Shown here: piece by piece, positions 22,128 through 30,307 of the stretch
How the letters are laid out: every line of letters begins with the position of its first letter
Position numbering within the stretch: position 1 is the first letter of the stretch
Assembly: GCA_023390555.1 (NCBI GenBank)
Contig: JAEWCQ010000011.1
Span: forward strand, 62,001 to 126,000
Reading direction: 5' to 3'
DNA from: Bacillota bacterium
GTDB lineage: Bacteria; Bacillota; Clostridia; Lachnospirales; Lachnospiraceae
DNA length: 64,000 nt
Translations under genes and position numbers: made by a program
Notes under the pieces: model-generated
Seen by the model: only the letters and a program-made list of their open reading frames with translations
What the model was told of the DNA's origin: nothing
Databases searched by the model: none

Positions 22128-23885
22128 ATGGAAAAATTGCAGCAGTTTGGAGATGCCATGACGTCAATCGGAATCTGCGTGATTCGTGGGGATGACGGCA
22201 CATTGCTTTATTTGAATAAAAAAATAGCTCAGATGCAGCCCGACTTACGTCTGGGGGAGAAATGCAGCAGAGTATTTCCGGAGCTGTATGACGCTTTTCC
22301 GGCAGGGCTGACACATTGTCAGAAAGACAGCCCAAGAATCCGGTACATGGAAGCGTGGATGGGGTATGTACAGATCACGGCTGATGCGTATATGTGGGAA
22401 GAGACAATACCTGCATATGTGATAAATGTCTTACCGCAGATACAGACGGAAGAGCTCAGAGAGGCGGAACGCTATAACCGGATGATGGAAAAGGCGGCTA
22501 TGGTCATGAGTGAGGTGGTTGCGTACGGGAATTTTACGCAGGGCACTTATACACAGTACGAAGAATTGGATAAGAATACGCTCCATAGAGGTCTCACGTC
22601 AGACCTGTATGAGAACTATGAAAAATTTTCAGAATTGCTTCATCCGGATGAACGATTGGAATTCCGGCAGAATTTTTCCGTGGAGCGTCTGCGCGAACAG
22701 ATCAAAAATGGAGAAAAAGAAATCTACGGAGAATTTCGGGAACAGCAGGACGGCAGGTACCATTGGGTTTCCCTGCGCTGTATTCCGATTGAGAATCCTT
22801 TTGATGCGGACGAGCTCTGCGTATTTATTATTCGTGATATCAACAAGCGCAAACAGATGGAACGGCAGCTTGCGATACAGTTGAATGCGACTTATCAGTC
22901 GATACCGGGCGGAGTTGCGATCATACAGATGGATGAGCGCATGAGCATTATCAATGCGAGCCAGAGTTTTTACGATATGATGGGCAAGGCCACGGGGAAT
23001 TACGAGAACGGATATCTGGAACACATCGTTTACGAGGACCGGATGAATGTGCGGCGGAAAGTCGGTATCATGGCCCGGGTAGGTGCTCCGTTTGATATTC
23101 TGTATCGGGAGGAAGATACCCACCAGCAGATCCGCTGGGTACAGGCCAGAGGAACGAAAATCAGTGATGAGGATGGTTATCCGATTTATCTGGTGATCCG
23201 AATGGATGTTACGGAATTGAAGGATGCACAACAGCAGCTGATCGAAGAACAGCGGCAGTACCGCAATTATACTGAGGGGATCATCGATACCCTGAGTAAT
23301 CTGGTTGAATTCCGTGACCTGGATTCCGGGGAGCATATCAAACGGACGAAGACGCTTACGAAGATTCTGCTGAAGAAAGTCAGAGAAAAAAAAGCCGGAA
23401 TCAGTCTGTCCGATGAATCAATTGATAAGATTTCAAATGCGGCTGCGCTGCATGATGTCGGCAAAATCGTGATATCCGATACGATTTTAAATAAGCCTGG
23501 CCGGTTGACCAGGGAAGAATTCGAAGAGATGAAAAAGCATACGGTAAAGGGCTATGAAATACTAAAAACACTGAATCTGTCTCAGGATGAAGAGCAGAGG
23601 AGGTATAGCCTGGATATCAGCAGGTATCACCATGAACGCTGGGACGGGAATGGATATCCGGATCATCTAAAAGGTGAGGAGATTCCAATCTGGAGTCAGG
23701 TGGTCAGTGTGGTGGATGTATATGATGCGCTGGTCAGTCCGCGTGTCTATAAAAGCGCATACTCACATGAAAAAGCGCTGGAAATGATTCTCAATGGAGA
23801 ATGTGGTTGCTTTAATCCGGATTTGCTCGACTGCCTGAAAGAAAGTGTGGAACTTTTGGAGAAAGAGTACAGTAAAATAGCATAA
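22128..23885 (+). CDS. PAS-domain HD-GYP phosphodiesterase-like protein
   Basis: 585 aa. Several PAS-like modules occupy residues 1-380 (ICVIRGDDGTLLYLNKK; SIPGGVAIIQMDERMSIINAS; a PAC-like RWVQARGTKISDEDG). An HD-GYP domain fills about 385-580. HDVGK lies near 442 and HHERWDGNGYPDHLKGEEIP near 500 carries the GYP motif. HD-GYP enzymes hydrolyse cyclic-di-GMP or related dinucleotides, so this is a probable sensor-linked signalling enzyme. The window shows no membrane segment in it. An in-frame ATG at 22116 exists, but AGGATGGGGG spans it and fits the ATG at 22128 as ribosome binding site. Confidence 0.88.
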   Translation: MEKLQQFGDAMTSIGICVIRGDDGTLLYLNKKIAQMQPDLRLGEKCSRVFPELYDAFPAGLTHCQKDSPRIRYMEAWMGYVQITADAYMWEETIPAYVINVLPQIQTEELREAERYNRMMEKAAMVMSEVVAYGNFTQGTYTQYEELDKNTLHRGLTSDLYENYEKFSELLHPDERLEFRQNFSVERLREQIKNGEKEIYGEFREQQDGRYHWVSLRCIPIENPFDADELCVFIIRDINKRKQMERQLAIQLNATYQSIPGGVAIIQMDERMSIINASQSFYDMMGKATGNYENGYLEHIVYEDRMNVRRKVGIMARVGAPFDILYREEDTHQQIRWVQARGTKISDEDGYPIYLVIRMDVTELKDAQQQLIEEQRQYRNYTEGIIDTLSNLVEFRDLDSGEHIKRTKTLTKILLKKVREKKAGISLSDESIDKISNAAALHDVGKIVISDTILNKPGRLTREEFEEMKKHTVKGYEILKTLNLSQDEEQRRYSLDISRYHHERWDGNGYPDHLKGEEIPIWSQVVSVVDVYDALVSPRVYKSAYSHEKALEMILNGECGCFNPDLLDCLKESVELLEKEYSKIA

Positions 23886-23897
23886 AACAAAAAATGT

Positions 23898-23926
23898 TTG
23901 GAAAAAACGACAAAATATGATATAAT
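23898..23926 (+). promoter_or_regulatory. Promoter of the SEC-C protein gene
   Basis: TTGGAA (23898-23903), a 17-bp spacer and a perfect TATAAT (23921-23926). Confidence 0.75.
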
Positions 23927-23960
23927 ATGAGCGAATAATTGTTAAAGGATGGTATTAGAA

Positions 23961-24461
23961 ATGGCATTATTAGAAGACTGGCAGAAAGTTGCCTACAATC
24001 AGGAAGCAGACAAGGGAAAACTGCAGAAATTCTGGCAGAGATATTTTCTTCTGGAAAAAGGTGTATATGAGCAGTTGTTGACAGATCCGGATGAAAAAGT
24101 AGAAGGAACCGTTCAGGAACTGGCTGAAAAATATAATTTGAGTATGATGGATATGACCGGATTCTTAGACGGTATCAATGACAGTCTTGTAGAGCCGAAT
24201 CCGATTGATACGATGGAGGAAGATACCAGAGTCAGCCTTGCATTTGACAAGGAAAAGCTGTATATGAATATGGTGGACGCCAAAGCGGACTGGTTATATG
24301 AACTTCCGCAGTGGGACAAGATCTTTGATGCGGAAACCAAGAGAAGACTGTATTTGGAGCAGAAAAAGTCAGGTACTGTCATCAGCGGCAAGAAAATCGG
24401 CAGAAATGATCCGTGTCCGTGCGGCAGTGGCAAGAAGTACAAAAAGTGCTGTGGAAAATAA
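23961..24461 (+). CDS. SEC-C metal-binding domain protein
   Basis: 166 aa. The C-terminus (GRNDPCPCGSGKKYKKCC) is the SEC-C zinc-binding motif, also found at the end of SecA. The N-terminal 140 residues are mostly helical and acidic and resemble a family of SEC-C proteins in Clostridia with no known role. The ORF could extend to the ATG at 23949, but AAAGGATG (23944-23951) overlaps that codon and is well placed for 23961. It has its own promoter, and the thrS T-box promoter begins just after its stop. Confidence 0.88.
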   Translation: MALLEDWQKVAYNQEADKGKLQKFWQRYFLLEKGVYEQLLTDPDEKVEGTVQELAEKYNLSMMDMTGFLDGINDSLVEPNPIDTMEEDTRVSLAFDKEKLYMNMVDAKADWLYELPQWDKIFDAETKRRLYLEQKKSGTVISGKKIGRNDPCPCGSGKKYKKCCGK

Positions 24462-24469
24462 ATTGGTAC

Positions 24470-24498
24470 TTTACAAAGCAAAAAAAAGAGACTACAAT
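24470..24498 (+). promoter_or_regulatory. Promoter of the thrS leader
   Basis: TTTACA (24470-24475), 17 bases, TACAAT (24493-24498). Transcription would begin near 24505, at the 5' end of the T-box leader. Confidence 0.75.
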
Positions 24499-24504
24499 AA
24501 TAGG

Positions 24505-24765
24505 TAATCCATTTATAGTAAGAACACGTTGATGAGAAGAGTAGAATATCGGAAGCGGCAGAGAGAGATGCCTTGGCTGGAAGCATCTTGGTGAAAGATA
24601 TTTGAAAACTACCTCAGAGTGACCCTAATCCGGTCCGGTGATTCCGTTATCATCAGAATGAGAGATCTGACTGTATACAGAGAGGTTGCAGGAAGATAAT
24701 TCAGGGTGGAACCGCGAATAGAGAATCGTCCCTGGTGTGAAGCAATTCACACCAGGGATTTTTTT
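24505..24765 (+). ncRNA. T-box riboswitch (threonine) upstream of thrS
   Basis: This is a tRNA-sensing leader. The AGTA of the specifier internal loop lies in AAGAGTAGAATATC, and GAATATC pairs with GATATTT at the 3' side. After GAAA comes ACT-ACC (24608-24613); by alignment to other T-boxes ACT is the specifier, and the overlapping ACC also encodes threonine. The T-box sequence AGGGTGGAACCGCG is at 24703-24716. The terminator TCCCTGGTGTGAA / TTCACACCAGGGA (24729-24741 with 24746-24758) ends in seven T. Uncharged tRNA-Thr should favour the antiterminator and induce thrS. Confidence 0.95.
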
Positions 24766-24917
24766 ATTCTAACAGGAAAGACTTTGTAACACTAACATGT
24801 AAAAGTGATGATTTTCCGATAGAATAAAATTTGGATGCGCAGATTCGCGCGGAACAAAAGCTGTACGCTCGAGCAGTAGAATGCGGAAGTGTAGAAGTAC
24901 ACTTTTGTTCCATGACA
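24766..24917 (+). repeat. Structured intergenic repeat, copy 1
   Basis: This about 150-bp sequence has a close relative at 58973-59126 in the same orientation. Three hairpins are visible. The first is ATTCTA..GGAAA with TTTTCC..TAGAAT. The second is a GC-rich ATGCGCAGATTCGCGC. The third is a long stem GGAACAAAAG..GTAC with GTAC..CTTTTGTTCC. Both copies begin directly after a terminator T run. Here it sits between the T-box terminator and thrS, so it is transcribed in the read-through thrS mRNA. It contains no ORF. Confidence 0.8.
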
Positions 24918-24986
24918 GTAAGGATTTTCAATCCGAGATGATTATTCTTTCATTTGGGAAATAAGAAACAAGAAAAGGAGAATAAA

Positions 24987-26954
24987 ATGAAAATCACATT
25001 AAAAGACGGCTCTTTCAAAGAGTATCCGGAAGCAAAAACAGTTTATGAAATCGCAGCCGATATCAGTGAGGGACTTGCGCGAGTGGCATGTGCGGGCGAA
25101 TTAAACGGCGAGGTCGTGGATCTTCGTACCGTAGTTGACAGCGACTGCAGTCTGAATATATTGACCGCAAACGATAAAGAGGGACTGGCAGCCCTTCGCC
25201 ACACCACTTCACATGTGTTGGCGGAAGCCGTAAAACGGCTGTATCCGAATGCAAAATGTACCATTGGACCTTCGATTGAGAATGGTTTTTACTATGATTT
25301 TGATTGTGAACCGTTTTCCCGCGAGGATTTGGATAAATTAGAGGCCGAGATGAAGAAAATCATCAAAGAGGGCCATTCTCTGGAGCGATTTACACTTTCA
25401 AGGGAAGAAGCAATTAAATTTATGGAAGACCGGAATGAGCCATACAAAGTGGAATTGATACAGGATCTCCCGGTGGATGCGGAAATCTCTTTTTACAGTC
25501 AGGGAGAGGGATTCACAGATTTGTGCGCAGGTCCGCATCTGATGAGTACAAAAAATATTAAGGCATTTAAGCTGATTTCCTCCTCCGGTGCCTATTGGAG
25601 AGGCAATGAGAACAACGCGATGCTCCAGCGAATCTATGGAACCGCATTTGCCAAAAAAGATGAACTGAATGCTTATCTGGAGCATCTGGAAGATATGAAA
25701 AAGCGTGATCACAATAAGCTTGGCCGTGAGATGGAATTATTTACAACGGTTGATGTCGTTGGACAGGGCCTTCCGCTGATGCTTCCGCGGGGAACGAAGA
25801 TGATCATGAAACTTCAGAGATGGATCGAAGATCTCGAAGATAATGAGTGGGGGTATGTCCGCACCAGAACGCCTCTGATGGCAAAAAGTGATCTGTATAA
25901 GATTTCCGGTCACTGGGATCATTACAAGGAAGGAATGTTCGTACTGGGGGATGAAGAGACGGATAAAGAAGTCATGGCACTGCGTCCGATGACCTGCCCA
26001 TTCCAGTATTATGTCTATAAGAACACCCAAAAATCCTACCGCGATCTTCCTTACCGAATGAGCGAGACATCTACACTGTTTCGAAATGAAGATTCCGGAG
26101 AGATGCACGGTCTGACCCGTGTCCGTCAGTTTACGATTTCAGAGGGACACCTGGTCATTCGTCCGGATCAGACGGAGAAGGAGTTGAAAGACTGTTTTGA
26201 CCTTTCTTATCATGTCCTGAAAACACTTGGTCTGGAAAAAGATGTGACATTCCGCCTGTCCAAATGGGATCCGGAAAATAAGAAGAAGTATCTGGGGGAT
26301 GAAACATACTGGGAGACAACACAGGCCGTTCTCCGGGATATCCTGATTGAAAAAAATGTAACATTTGAAGAAGCAGATGGTGAGGCTGCATTTTATGGAC
26401 CTAAGATTGACATTCAGGCGAAAAATGTATATGGCAAAGAGGATACCATGGTAACCATACAGCTCGATTGCGCGATTGCAGAGAATTTTGATATGTATTA
26501 TATTGACCAGAACGGAGAAAAAATACGTCCGTATATTATACACAGGACATCTCTGGGATGCTACGAACGTACGCTGGCATGGCTGATTGAAAAATATGCG
26601 GGTAAGTTCCCAACCTGGCTATGTTCGGAGCAGGTTCGCGTGTTGCCGATTTCTGAAAAATATGAAGCTTATGCAGAAAAAGTACTGGCAGAGCTGAAGA
26701 AAAACGGAATTGATGCGACGCTAGATAACCGTTCCGAAAAAATCGGTTTCAAGATTCGGGAAACAAGACTGGCTAAGGTTCCATATATGCTTGTTGTCGG
26801 ACAAAAAGAAGAAGAGGAAGGAACCGTATCCGTAAGAAGCCGTTATGCGGGAGATGAGGGCAGCCAGACACTGGAGGCATTTACAGATGCAATCTGTAAG
26901 GAAATCCGTACGAAGGAAATCCGTGTGGAAGAAGTATCCGAAGAGAGTAAATAA
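24987..26954 (+). CDS. thrS: Threonine-tRNA ligase
   Basis: 655 aa, normal for bacterial ThrRS. The TGS domain occupies residues 1-60, the N2 editing domain includes HTTSHVLAEAVK, and the class II catalytic core includes RNEDSGEMHGLTRVRQF. The C-terminal anticodon-binding domain begins near VRVLPISEKY. It charges tRNA-Thr and is regulated by the T-box in its leader. AAAAGGAG (24973-24980) sets the start at 24987; the in-frame ATG at 24954 lacks a binding site. Confidence 0.97.
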   Translation: MKITLKDGSFKEYPEAKTVYEIAADISEGLARVACAGELNGEVVDLRTVVDSDCSLNILTANDKEGLAALRHTTSHVLAEAVKRLYPNAKCTIGPSIENGFYYDFDCEPFSREDLDKLEAEMKKIIKEGHSLERFTLSREEAIKFMEDRNEPYKVELIQDLPVDAEISFYSQGEGFTDLCAGPHLMSTKNIKAFKLISSSGAYWRGNENNAMLQRIYGTAFAKKDELNAYLEHLEDMKKRDHNKLGREMELFTTVDVVGQGLPLMLPRGTKMIMKLQRWIEDLEDNEWGYVRTRTPLMAKSDLYKISGHWDHYKEGMFVLGDEETDKEVMALRPMTCPFQYYVYKNTQKSYRDLPYRMSETSTLFRNEDSGEMHGLTRVRQFTISEGHLVIRPDQTEKELKDCFDLSYHVLKTLGLEKDVTFRLSKWDPENKKKYLGDETYWETTQAVLRDILIEKNVTFEEADGEAAFYGPKIDIQAKNVYGKEDTMVTIQLDCAIAENFDMYYIDQNGEKIRPYIIHRTSLGCYERTLAWLIEKYAGKFPTWLCSEQVRVLPISEKYEAYAEKVLAELKKNGIDATLDNRSEKIGFKIRETRLAKVPYMLVVGQKEEEEGTVSVRSRYAGDEGSQTLEAFTDAICKEIRTKEIRVEEVSEESK

Positions 26955-26977
26955 TTTTAAATAAATATGATGTGATG

Positions 26978-27028
26978 AAACAGAACAGGATCTGCTGTCC
27001 GAAAAATGACAGCTTCTGTTCTGTTTTT
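26978..27028 (+). terminator. Terminator of thrS
   Basis: The stem AAACAGAACAG..GCTGTC / GACAGC..CTGTTCTGTTT is followed by T-rich sequence. Confidence 0.88.
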
Positions 27029-27136
27029 ATTTTAAAATTGGAAAAGTTTTGTACCTGAAACGAAACCGAGAAACATCATAAAAAAAAATCTCAAGGACAT
27101 ACTAACACTGTAATAAAACAGAAAGGAGAATTACAG

Positions 27137-27451
27137 ATGACACAATTGGATTGTTCTGTGGTAAATTGTCGTTATAATGAAGACTCTTGTTGTTGCAGAA
27201 GTGGGATTACGGTTGGAGGATCAAGTGCAACTGCCAGCAATGAAACCTGCTGTGGAAGTTTTGCTGAAAAAACTTCCAGTACAGCAAGCAACAGCGTTGG
27301 AGAGCCGGAAAAACCAACTGAAGTAAGTTGTGAGGCAAAAAAATGTGTATACAATGAGGATTGCGAATGTACGGCATCCGGTATTGGAGTAGCGGGAAGC
27401 AATGCCTGTTGCTGCGGAGAGACGGAGTGCGGCACGTTTCGTTGCAGTTAG
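27137..27451 (+). CDS. DUF1540 domain-containing protein
   Basis: 104 aa with two DUF1540 Cys-rich modules: CSVVNCRYNEDSCCC (residues 6-20) and a second near CEAKKCVYNEDCEC, each followed by a Cys cluster. DUF1540 proteins are small Cys-rich proteins common in spore-forming Clostridia, and their role is unknown. A metal- or disulfide-dependent fold is plausible. AAAGGAGAA lies upstream of the ATG, and a hairpin terminator follows. Confidence 0.88.
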   Translation: MTQLDCSVVNCRYNEDSCCCRSGITVGGSSATASNETCCGSFAEKTSSTASNSVGEPEKPTEVSCEAKKCVYNEDCECTASGIGVAGSNACCCGETECGTFRCS

Positions 27452-27468
27452 ATCTGCTCTGTATGGAA

Positions 27469-27510
27469 AAAATAGGAAAGTTCGTGTAACTTTCCTATTT
27501 TACATAAGTT
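27469..27510 (+). terminator. Terminator of the DUF1540 gene
   Basis: A perfect 14-bp stem AAAATAGGAAAGTT / AACTTTCCTATTTT (27469-27482 with 27488-27501) has a 5-nt loop. Most of the T tract lies inside the stem. Confidence 0.8.
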
Positions 27511-27591
27511 TTACTTATAAATTTGTTGAAAGGAAGTATAATGGAGGAAGATATGATGTATGGGCATATGAGCATGTACGGAGGTACGCAA

Positions 27592-28182
27592 ATGAGAAAA
27601 AAATCACATGTTTCTCTGGCAAAGTATATTGTCAGAAGCACTTCGGACACAGATTTAAAGAAGCACAGATTCTCCTTTTATCTGGGCAGCATCCTGCCCG
27701 ATTTAAAGCCTTCGTTTCTGTATCGGAGGCACGAAATTACGGGTACGTTCCAGGATGTAAAGATCGCGATTGACCAACTGGTCAACGGGAAGAAAGACAG
27801 ACCGGCAAAAAATAAGCAGCGCTACTATCTAAACCTTGGGCAGATCACCCATTATGTAGCTGATTATTTTACATTTCCTCATAATCGGAATTATCCGGGC
27901 GGATTCCGGGATCACTGTGCCTATGAAAAAAAATTAAAAAGGAATCTGCGGAGCTTCTTAAAGACAAAAGAAGTGGGGAAACTGCATACCGGAAAAGTGG
28001 AGTTTCATACACCGGAGGCACTGTATGAATTTATTGAGAAACAGCACGAGAATTATCTGCAACAAAAAATAAATGTAGAAGAGGATATTCATCATATTGT
28101 TGCGGTCAATCATCGGATGGTGGAGGGAATTACAGATCTGTTTCACAGGTCAAAAGATCGTCAAAAACTCAAAAAATCCTAA
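27592..28182 (+). CDS. Zinc-dependent phospholipase C family protein
   Basis: 196 aa from this start (MRKKSHVSLAKYIV). The domain places metal-binding histidines at the N-terminal KKSHVSLA, in GQITHYVADYFTFPHN and in FRDHCAYE. It is predicted to hydrolyse phospholipids or act on a related substrate. There is no signal peptide, unlike secreted PLCs, so it is probably cytoplasmic. In-frame starts upstream (TTG 27523, ATG 27541) would add residues that include ACGGAGGT (27579-27586), which is the best-placed ribosome binding site for 27592. Confidence 0.82.
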   Translation: MRKKSHVSLAKYIVRSTSDTDLKKHRFSFYLGSILPDLKPSFLYRRHEITGTFQDVKIAIDQLVNGKKDRPAKNKQRYYLNLGQITHYVADYFTFPHNRNYPGGFRDHCAYEKKLKRNLRSFLKTKEVGKLHTGKVEFHTPEALYEFIEKQHENYLQQKINVEEDIHHIVAVNHRMVEGITDLFHRSKDRQKLKKS

Positions 28183-28268
28183 ATACAGAGAATAAAAAAT
28201 GTGGAATTCTTTGAATGAAAGAAAAAGCTTTGGAGAAAAAAGCCGTTTTTTTTCTAAAATGATAGATT

Positions 28269-28322
28269 TGTCGGATTTTGCGATTCCCATAAAATGAGCA
28301 ATCGCGGGACTTTTGTGTCGAA
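28269..28322 (+). promoter_or_regulatory. Candidate Spo0A boxes upstream of the Spo0E-like gene
   Basis: TGTCGAA (28316-28322) is an exact 0A box, and TGTCGGA (28269-28275) differs at one base. The exact site lies 30 bases upstream of the -35 of the following promoter, an activator-like position. A 7-mer occurs several times by chance in 64 kb; the context is what makes it plausible. Confidence 0.5.
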
Positions 28323-28351
28323 CAATGGCGAATTATAGGGGAACAATTTGT

Positions 28352-28380
28352 TTGATTTTTGGGGAAAATGAGATTAGAAT
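28352..28380 (+). promoter_or_regulatory. Promoter of the Spo0E-like gene
   Basis: TTGATT (28352-28357), a 17-bp spacer and TAGAAT (28375-28380). Confidence 0.6.
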
Positions 28381-28444
28381 GATTATATTACAAAAGAGAG
28401 AGAACAGATAATAATGTGGATTGACAAGAGCATAGGAGAAACAT

Positions 28445-28615
28445 ATGAAAAGTAGAGAGGAACTGCAGCAGGAAATTGAGGATGCGAGAGCAGAGCTGAA
28501 CCGTGCGCTTGAGAAAGGTGAAAGTATCAGTAATTTTTATGAGAAGAGTGTATACCTGGACCAATTGATTGAAGAGTACATTGATTTATGCGAACGGGAA
28601 GAAAGCTTTGTGTAG
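28445..28615 (+). CDS. Spo0E-like sporulation regulatory protein
   Basis: 56 aa. The sequence MKSREELQQEIEDAR, a turn (EKGESISN), then YEKSVYLDQLIEEYIDL matches the two-helix Spo0E family, whose SxxLDxLI motif is needed for dephosphorylating Spo0A~P. Family members are 50-90 aa. AGGAGAAAC precedes the ATG. A terminator follows, so it is a single-gene transcript, preceded by possible Spo0A boxes. Confidence 0.82.
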   Translation: MKSREELQQEIEDARAELNRALEKGESISNFYEKSVYLDQLIEEYIDLCEREESFV

Positions 28616-28649
28616 AAAACTGAATATTTGAAGCGGAGCGTGTGGAAAG

Positions 28650-28685
28650 TAAAGTGCCAGTGAAAACTGGCACTTTATTTTTTTG
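28650..28685 (+). terminator. Terminator of the Spo0E-like gene
   Basis: A perfect 12-bp stem TAAAGTGCCAGT / ACTGGCACTTTA has a GAAA tetraloop (28662-28665), followed by seven T. Confidence 0.93.
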
Positions 28686-28707
28686 CGTGAAAAACCGGAT
28701 ATTGGTA

Positions 28708-28736
28708 TTGATTTTTTAAAAGAAGTGGGGTAATAT
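28708..28736 (+). promoter_or_regulatory. Promoter of the division and cell-wall cluster
   Basis: TTGATT (28708-28713), 17 bases, TAATAT (28731-28736). The predicted start site near 28743 is immediately followed by the MraZ repeats. Confidence 0.6.
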
Positions 28737-28744
28737 TTACTTAC

Positions 28745-28784
28745 AAGTGGAGGAAAGTGGTAGAGAATGGTATAAAGTGGTGGA
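28745..28784 (+). promoter_or_regulatory. MraZ box: four 10-bp repeats
   Basis: The units AAGTGGAGGA, AAGTGGTAGA, GAATGGTATA and AAGTGGTGGA follow one another with exact 10-bp spacing. MraZ is known to bind such helically phased repeats (AAAGTG[G/T]N3 or TGGGN-N5) upstream of its own operon. Placement right after the predicted start site implies autorepression of the cluster. Confidence 0.85.
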
Positions 28785-28857
28785 TAAGTTGATAACTTTG
28801 TGGAAAAGCACATGATTTTCAGCAAAATCATTTATCACCGGATGGAAGGTGTTAACA

Positions 28858-29289
28858 ATGTTCATGGGAGAATACAACCACACAGTGGATATAAAGGGCA
28901 GGCTGATAGTTCCCTCCAAGTTCAGAGAGCAGTTGGGCGATGAATTTGTTGTGACCAAGGGACTGGATGGATGCTTGTTTGTATATCCGAATGAAGAGTG
29001 GCAGAACATTGAAGAGAAATTCCGTAACGTACCGCTTACAACCAAAGACGCCAGAAAATTCTCCAGATTCTTCTTCGCAGGAGCAGCAACCTGTGAGGTG
29101 GACAAGCAGGGAAGAATTCTGATTCCGACTGTTTTGCGTGAATTCGCAGATTTACAGAAAGACGTTGTATCGGTCGGTGTATTGAACCGTATTGAAATAT
29201 GGAGCAAAGACAGGTGGCTGGATACCAATACCTATGATGATATGGATGAAGTTGCAGAACATATGGCAGAGCTTGGCCTGAGTATATAA
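28858..29289 (+). CDS. mraZ: Transcriptional regulator MraZ
   Basis: 143 aa from MFMGEYNHTVDIKGRL. It has two AbrB-like SpoVT domains, each with the DxKGR / DKQGRI motif (DIKGRLIVPSKF near residue 10; VDKQGRILIPTVLR near 80). It controls the division and cell-wall operon. GGAAGG (28844-28849) places the start at 28858; a GTG at 28849 and an ATG at 28864 are alternatives. It is followed by rsmH in the conserved dcw order. Confidence 0.95.
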   Translation: MFMGEYNHTVDIKGRLIVPSKFREQLGDEFVVTKGLDGCLFVYPNEEWQNIEEKFRNVPLTTKDARKFSRFFFAGAATCEVDKQGRILIPTVLREFADLQKDVVSVGVLNRIEIWSKDRWLDTNTYDDMDEVAEHMAELGLSI

Positions 29290-29298
29290 GGAGCGCAC

Positions 29299-30234
29299 AT
29301 GGAATTTAAACACAGATCCGTTTTACTGGAAGAGACAATTGAAAATCTGAATATGAAACCGGATGGAATCTATGTGGACGGCACATTGGGCGGCGCAGGA
29401 CATTCCGGCGAGATTGCAAAAAGACTTACGACCGGAAGACTGATCGGAATCGATCAGGATGAGGATGCAATTGCAGCCGCAACAGAGCGGCTGGCTGAAT
29501 ATGCGGACAGGGTCACGATTGTCCGCAGCAATTATTCTAATATGAGAGAAGAACTTGGAAAACTTGGAATTGAAAAAGTGGATGGAATTCTGCTCGACTT
29601 GGGCGTGTCTTCCTTTCAGCTGGATACACCGGAACGCGGTTTTACCTACCGGGAAGCAGACGCACCTTTGGATATGAGAATGGATCAGAGACAGTCGCTG
29701 ACGGCACAGGAAATCGTGAATGAATACAGCGAAGCAGATCTTTACCGGATGATCCGGGACTTTGGAGAGGACAGATTTGCAAAGAATATCGCAAAGCACA
29801 TCGTCAATGCAAGAAAAGAAAAACAGATAAAGACAACAGGAGAACTGACGGATATCATCCGCGCATCGATACCGATGAAACTGCAGATGGCAGGCGGACA
29901 TCCGGCAAAACGTACGTTTCAGGCAATTCGCATTGAATTGAACCGGGAACTGGAAGTATTACAGGATACCCTGGATGATATGGTGGACATGCTGAATCCG
30001 GAGGGAAGAATCTGTATCATCACATTTCATTCCCTGGAAGATCGCATTGTAAAGACCATTTTTCGGAAAAATGAAAATCCATGCACCTGCCCGAGTGATT
30101 TCCCTATTTGCGTCTGCGGAAAGGTATCCAAGGGAAAGGTGATTACCAGAAAGCCGATTTTACCGTCGGAAATTGAACAGGAAGAGAACAGTCGTTCAAA
30201 AAGCGCAAAATTACGTGTTTTTGAAAGAAGATAG
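29299..30234 (+). CDS. rsmH: 16S rRNA (cytosine1402-N4)-methyltransferase
   Basis: 311 aa, usual RsmH (MraW) size. The SAM-binding motif is VDGTLGGAGHS near residue 27, with GILLDLGVSSFQLD near 98 and FHSLEDR near 250. It methylates C1402 in the ribosomal decoding site. It lies 9 bases after mraZ with AAGGAGCG as ribosome binding site. Confidence 0.97.
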   Translation: MEFKHRSVLLEETIENLNMKPDGIYVDGTLGGAGHSGEIAKRLTTGRLIGIDQDEDAIAAATERLAEYADRVTIVRSNYSNMREELGKLGIEKVDGILLDLGVSSFQLDTPERGFTYREADAPLDMRMDQRQSLTAQEIVNEYSEADLYRMIRDFGEDRFAKNIAKHIVNARKEKQIKTTGELTDIIRASIPMKLQMAGGHPAKRTFQAIRIELNRELEVLQDTLDDMVDMLNPEGRICIITFHSLEDRIVKTIFRKNENPCTCPSDFPICVCGKVSKGKVITRKPILPSEIEQEENSRSKSAKLRVFERR

Positions 30235-30307
30235 ATGAGTTGGAAAAATGAAAACGTAGATCCGCCCGGGAGGCAAAGGTTGACAGGGAAGTAAGGGAGA
30301 GAAGCAA

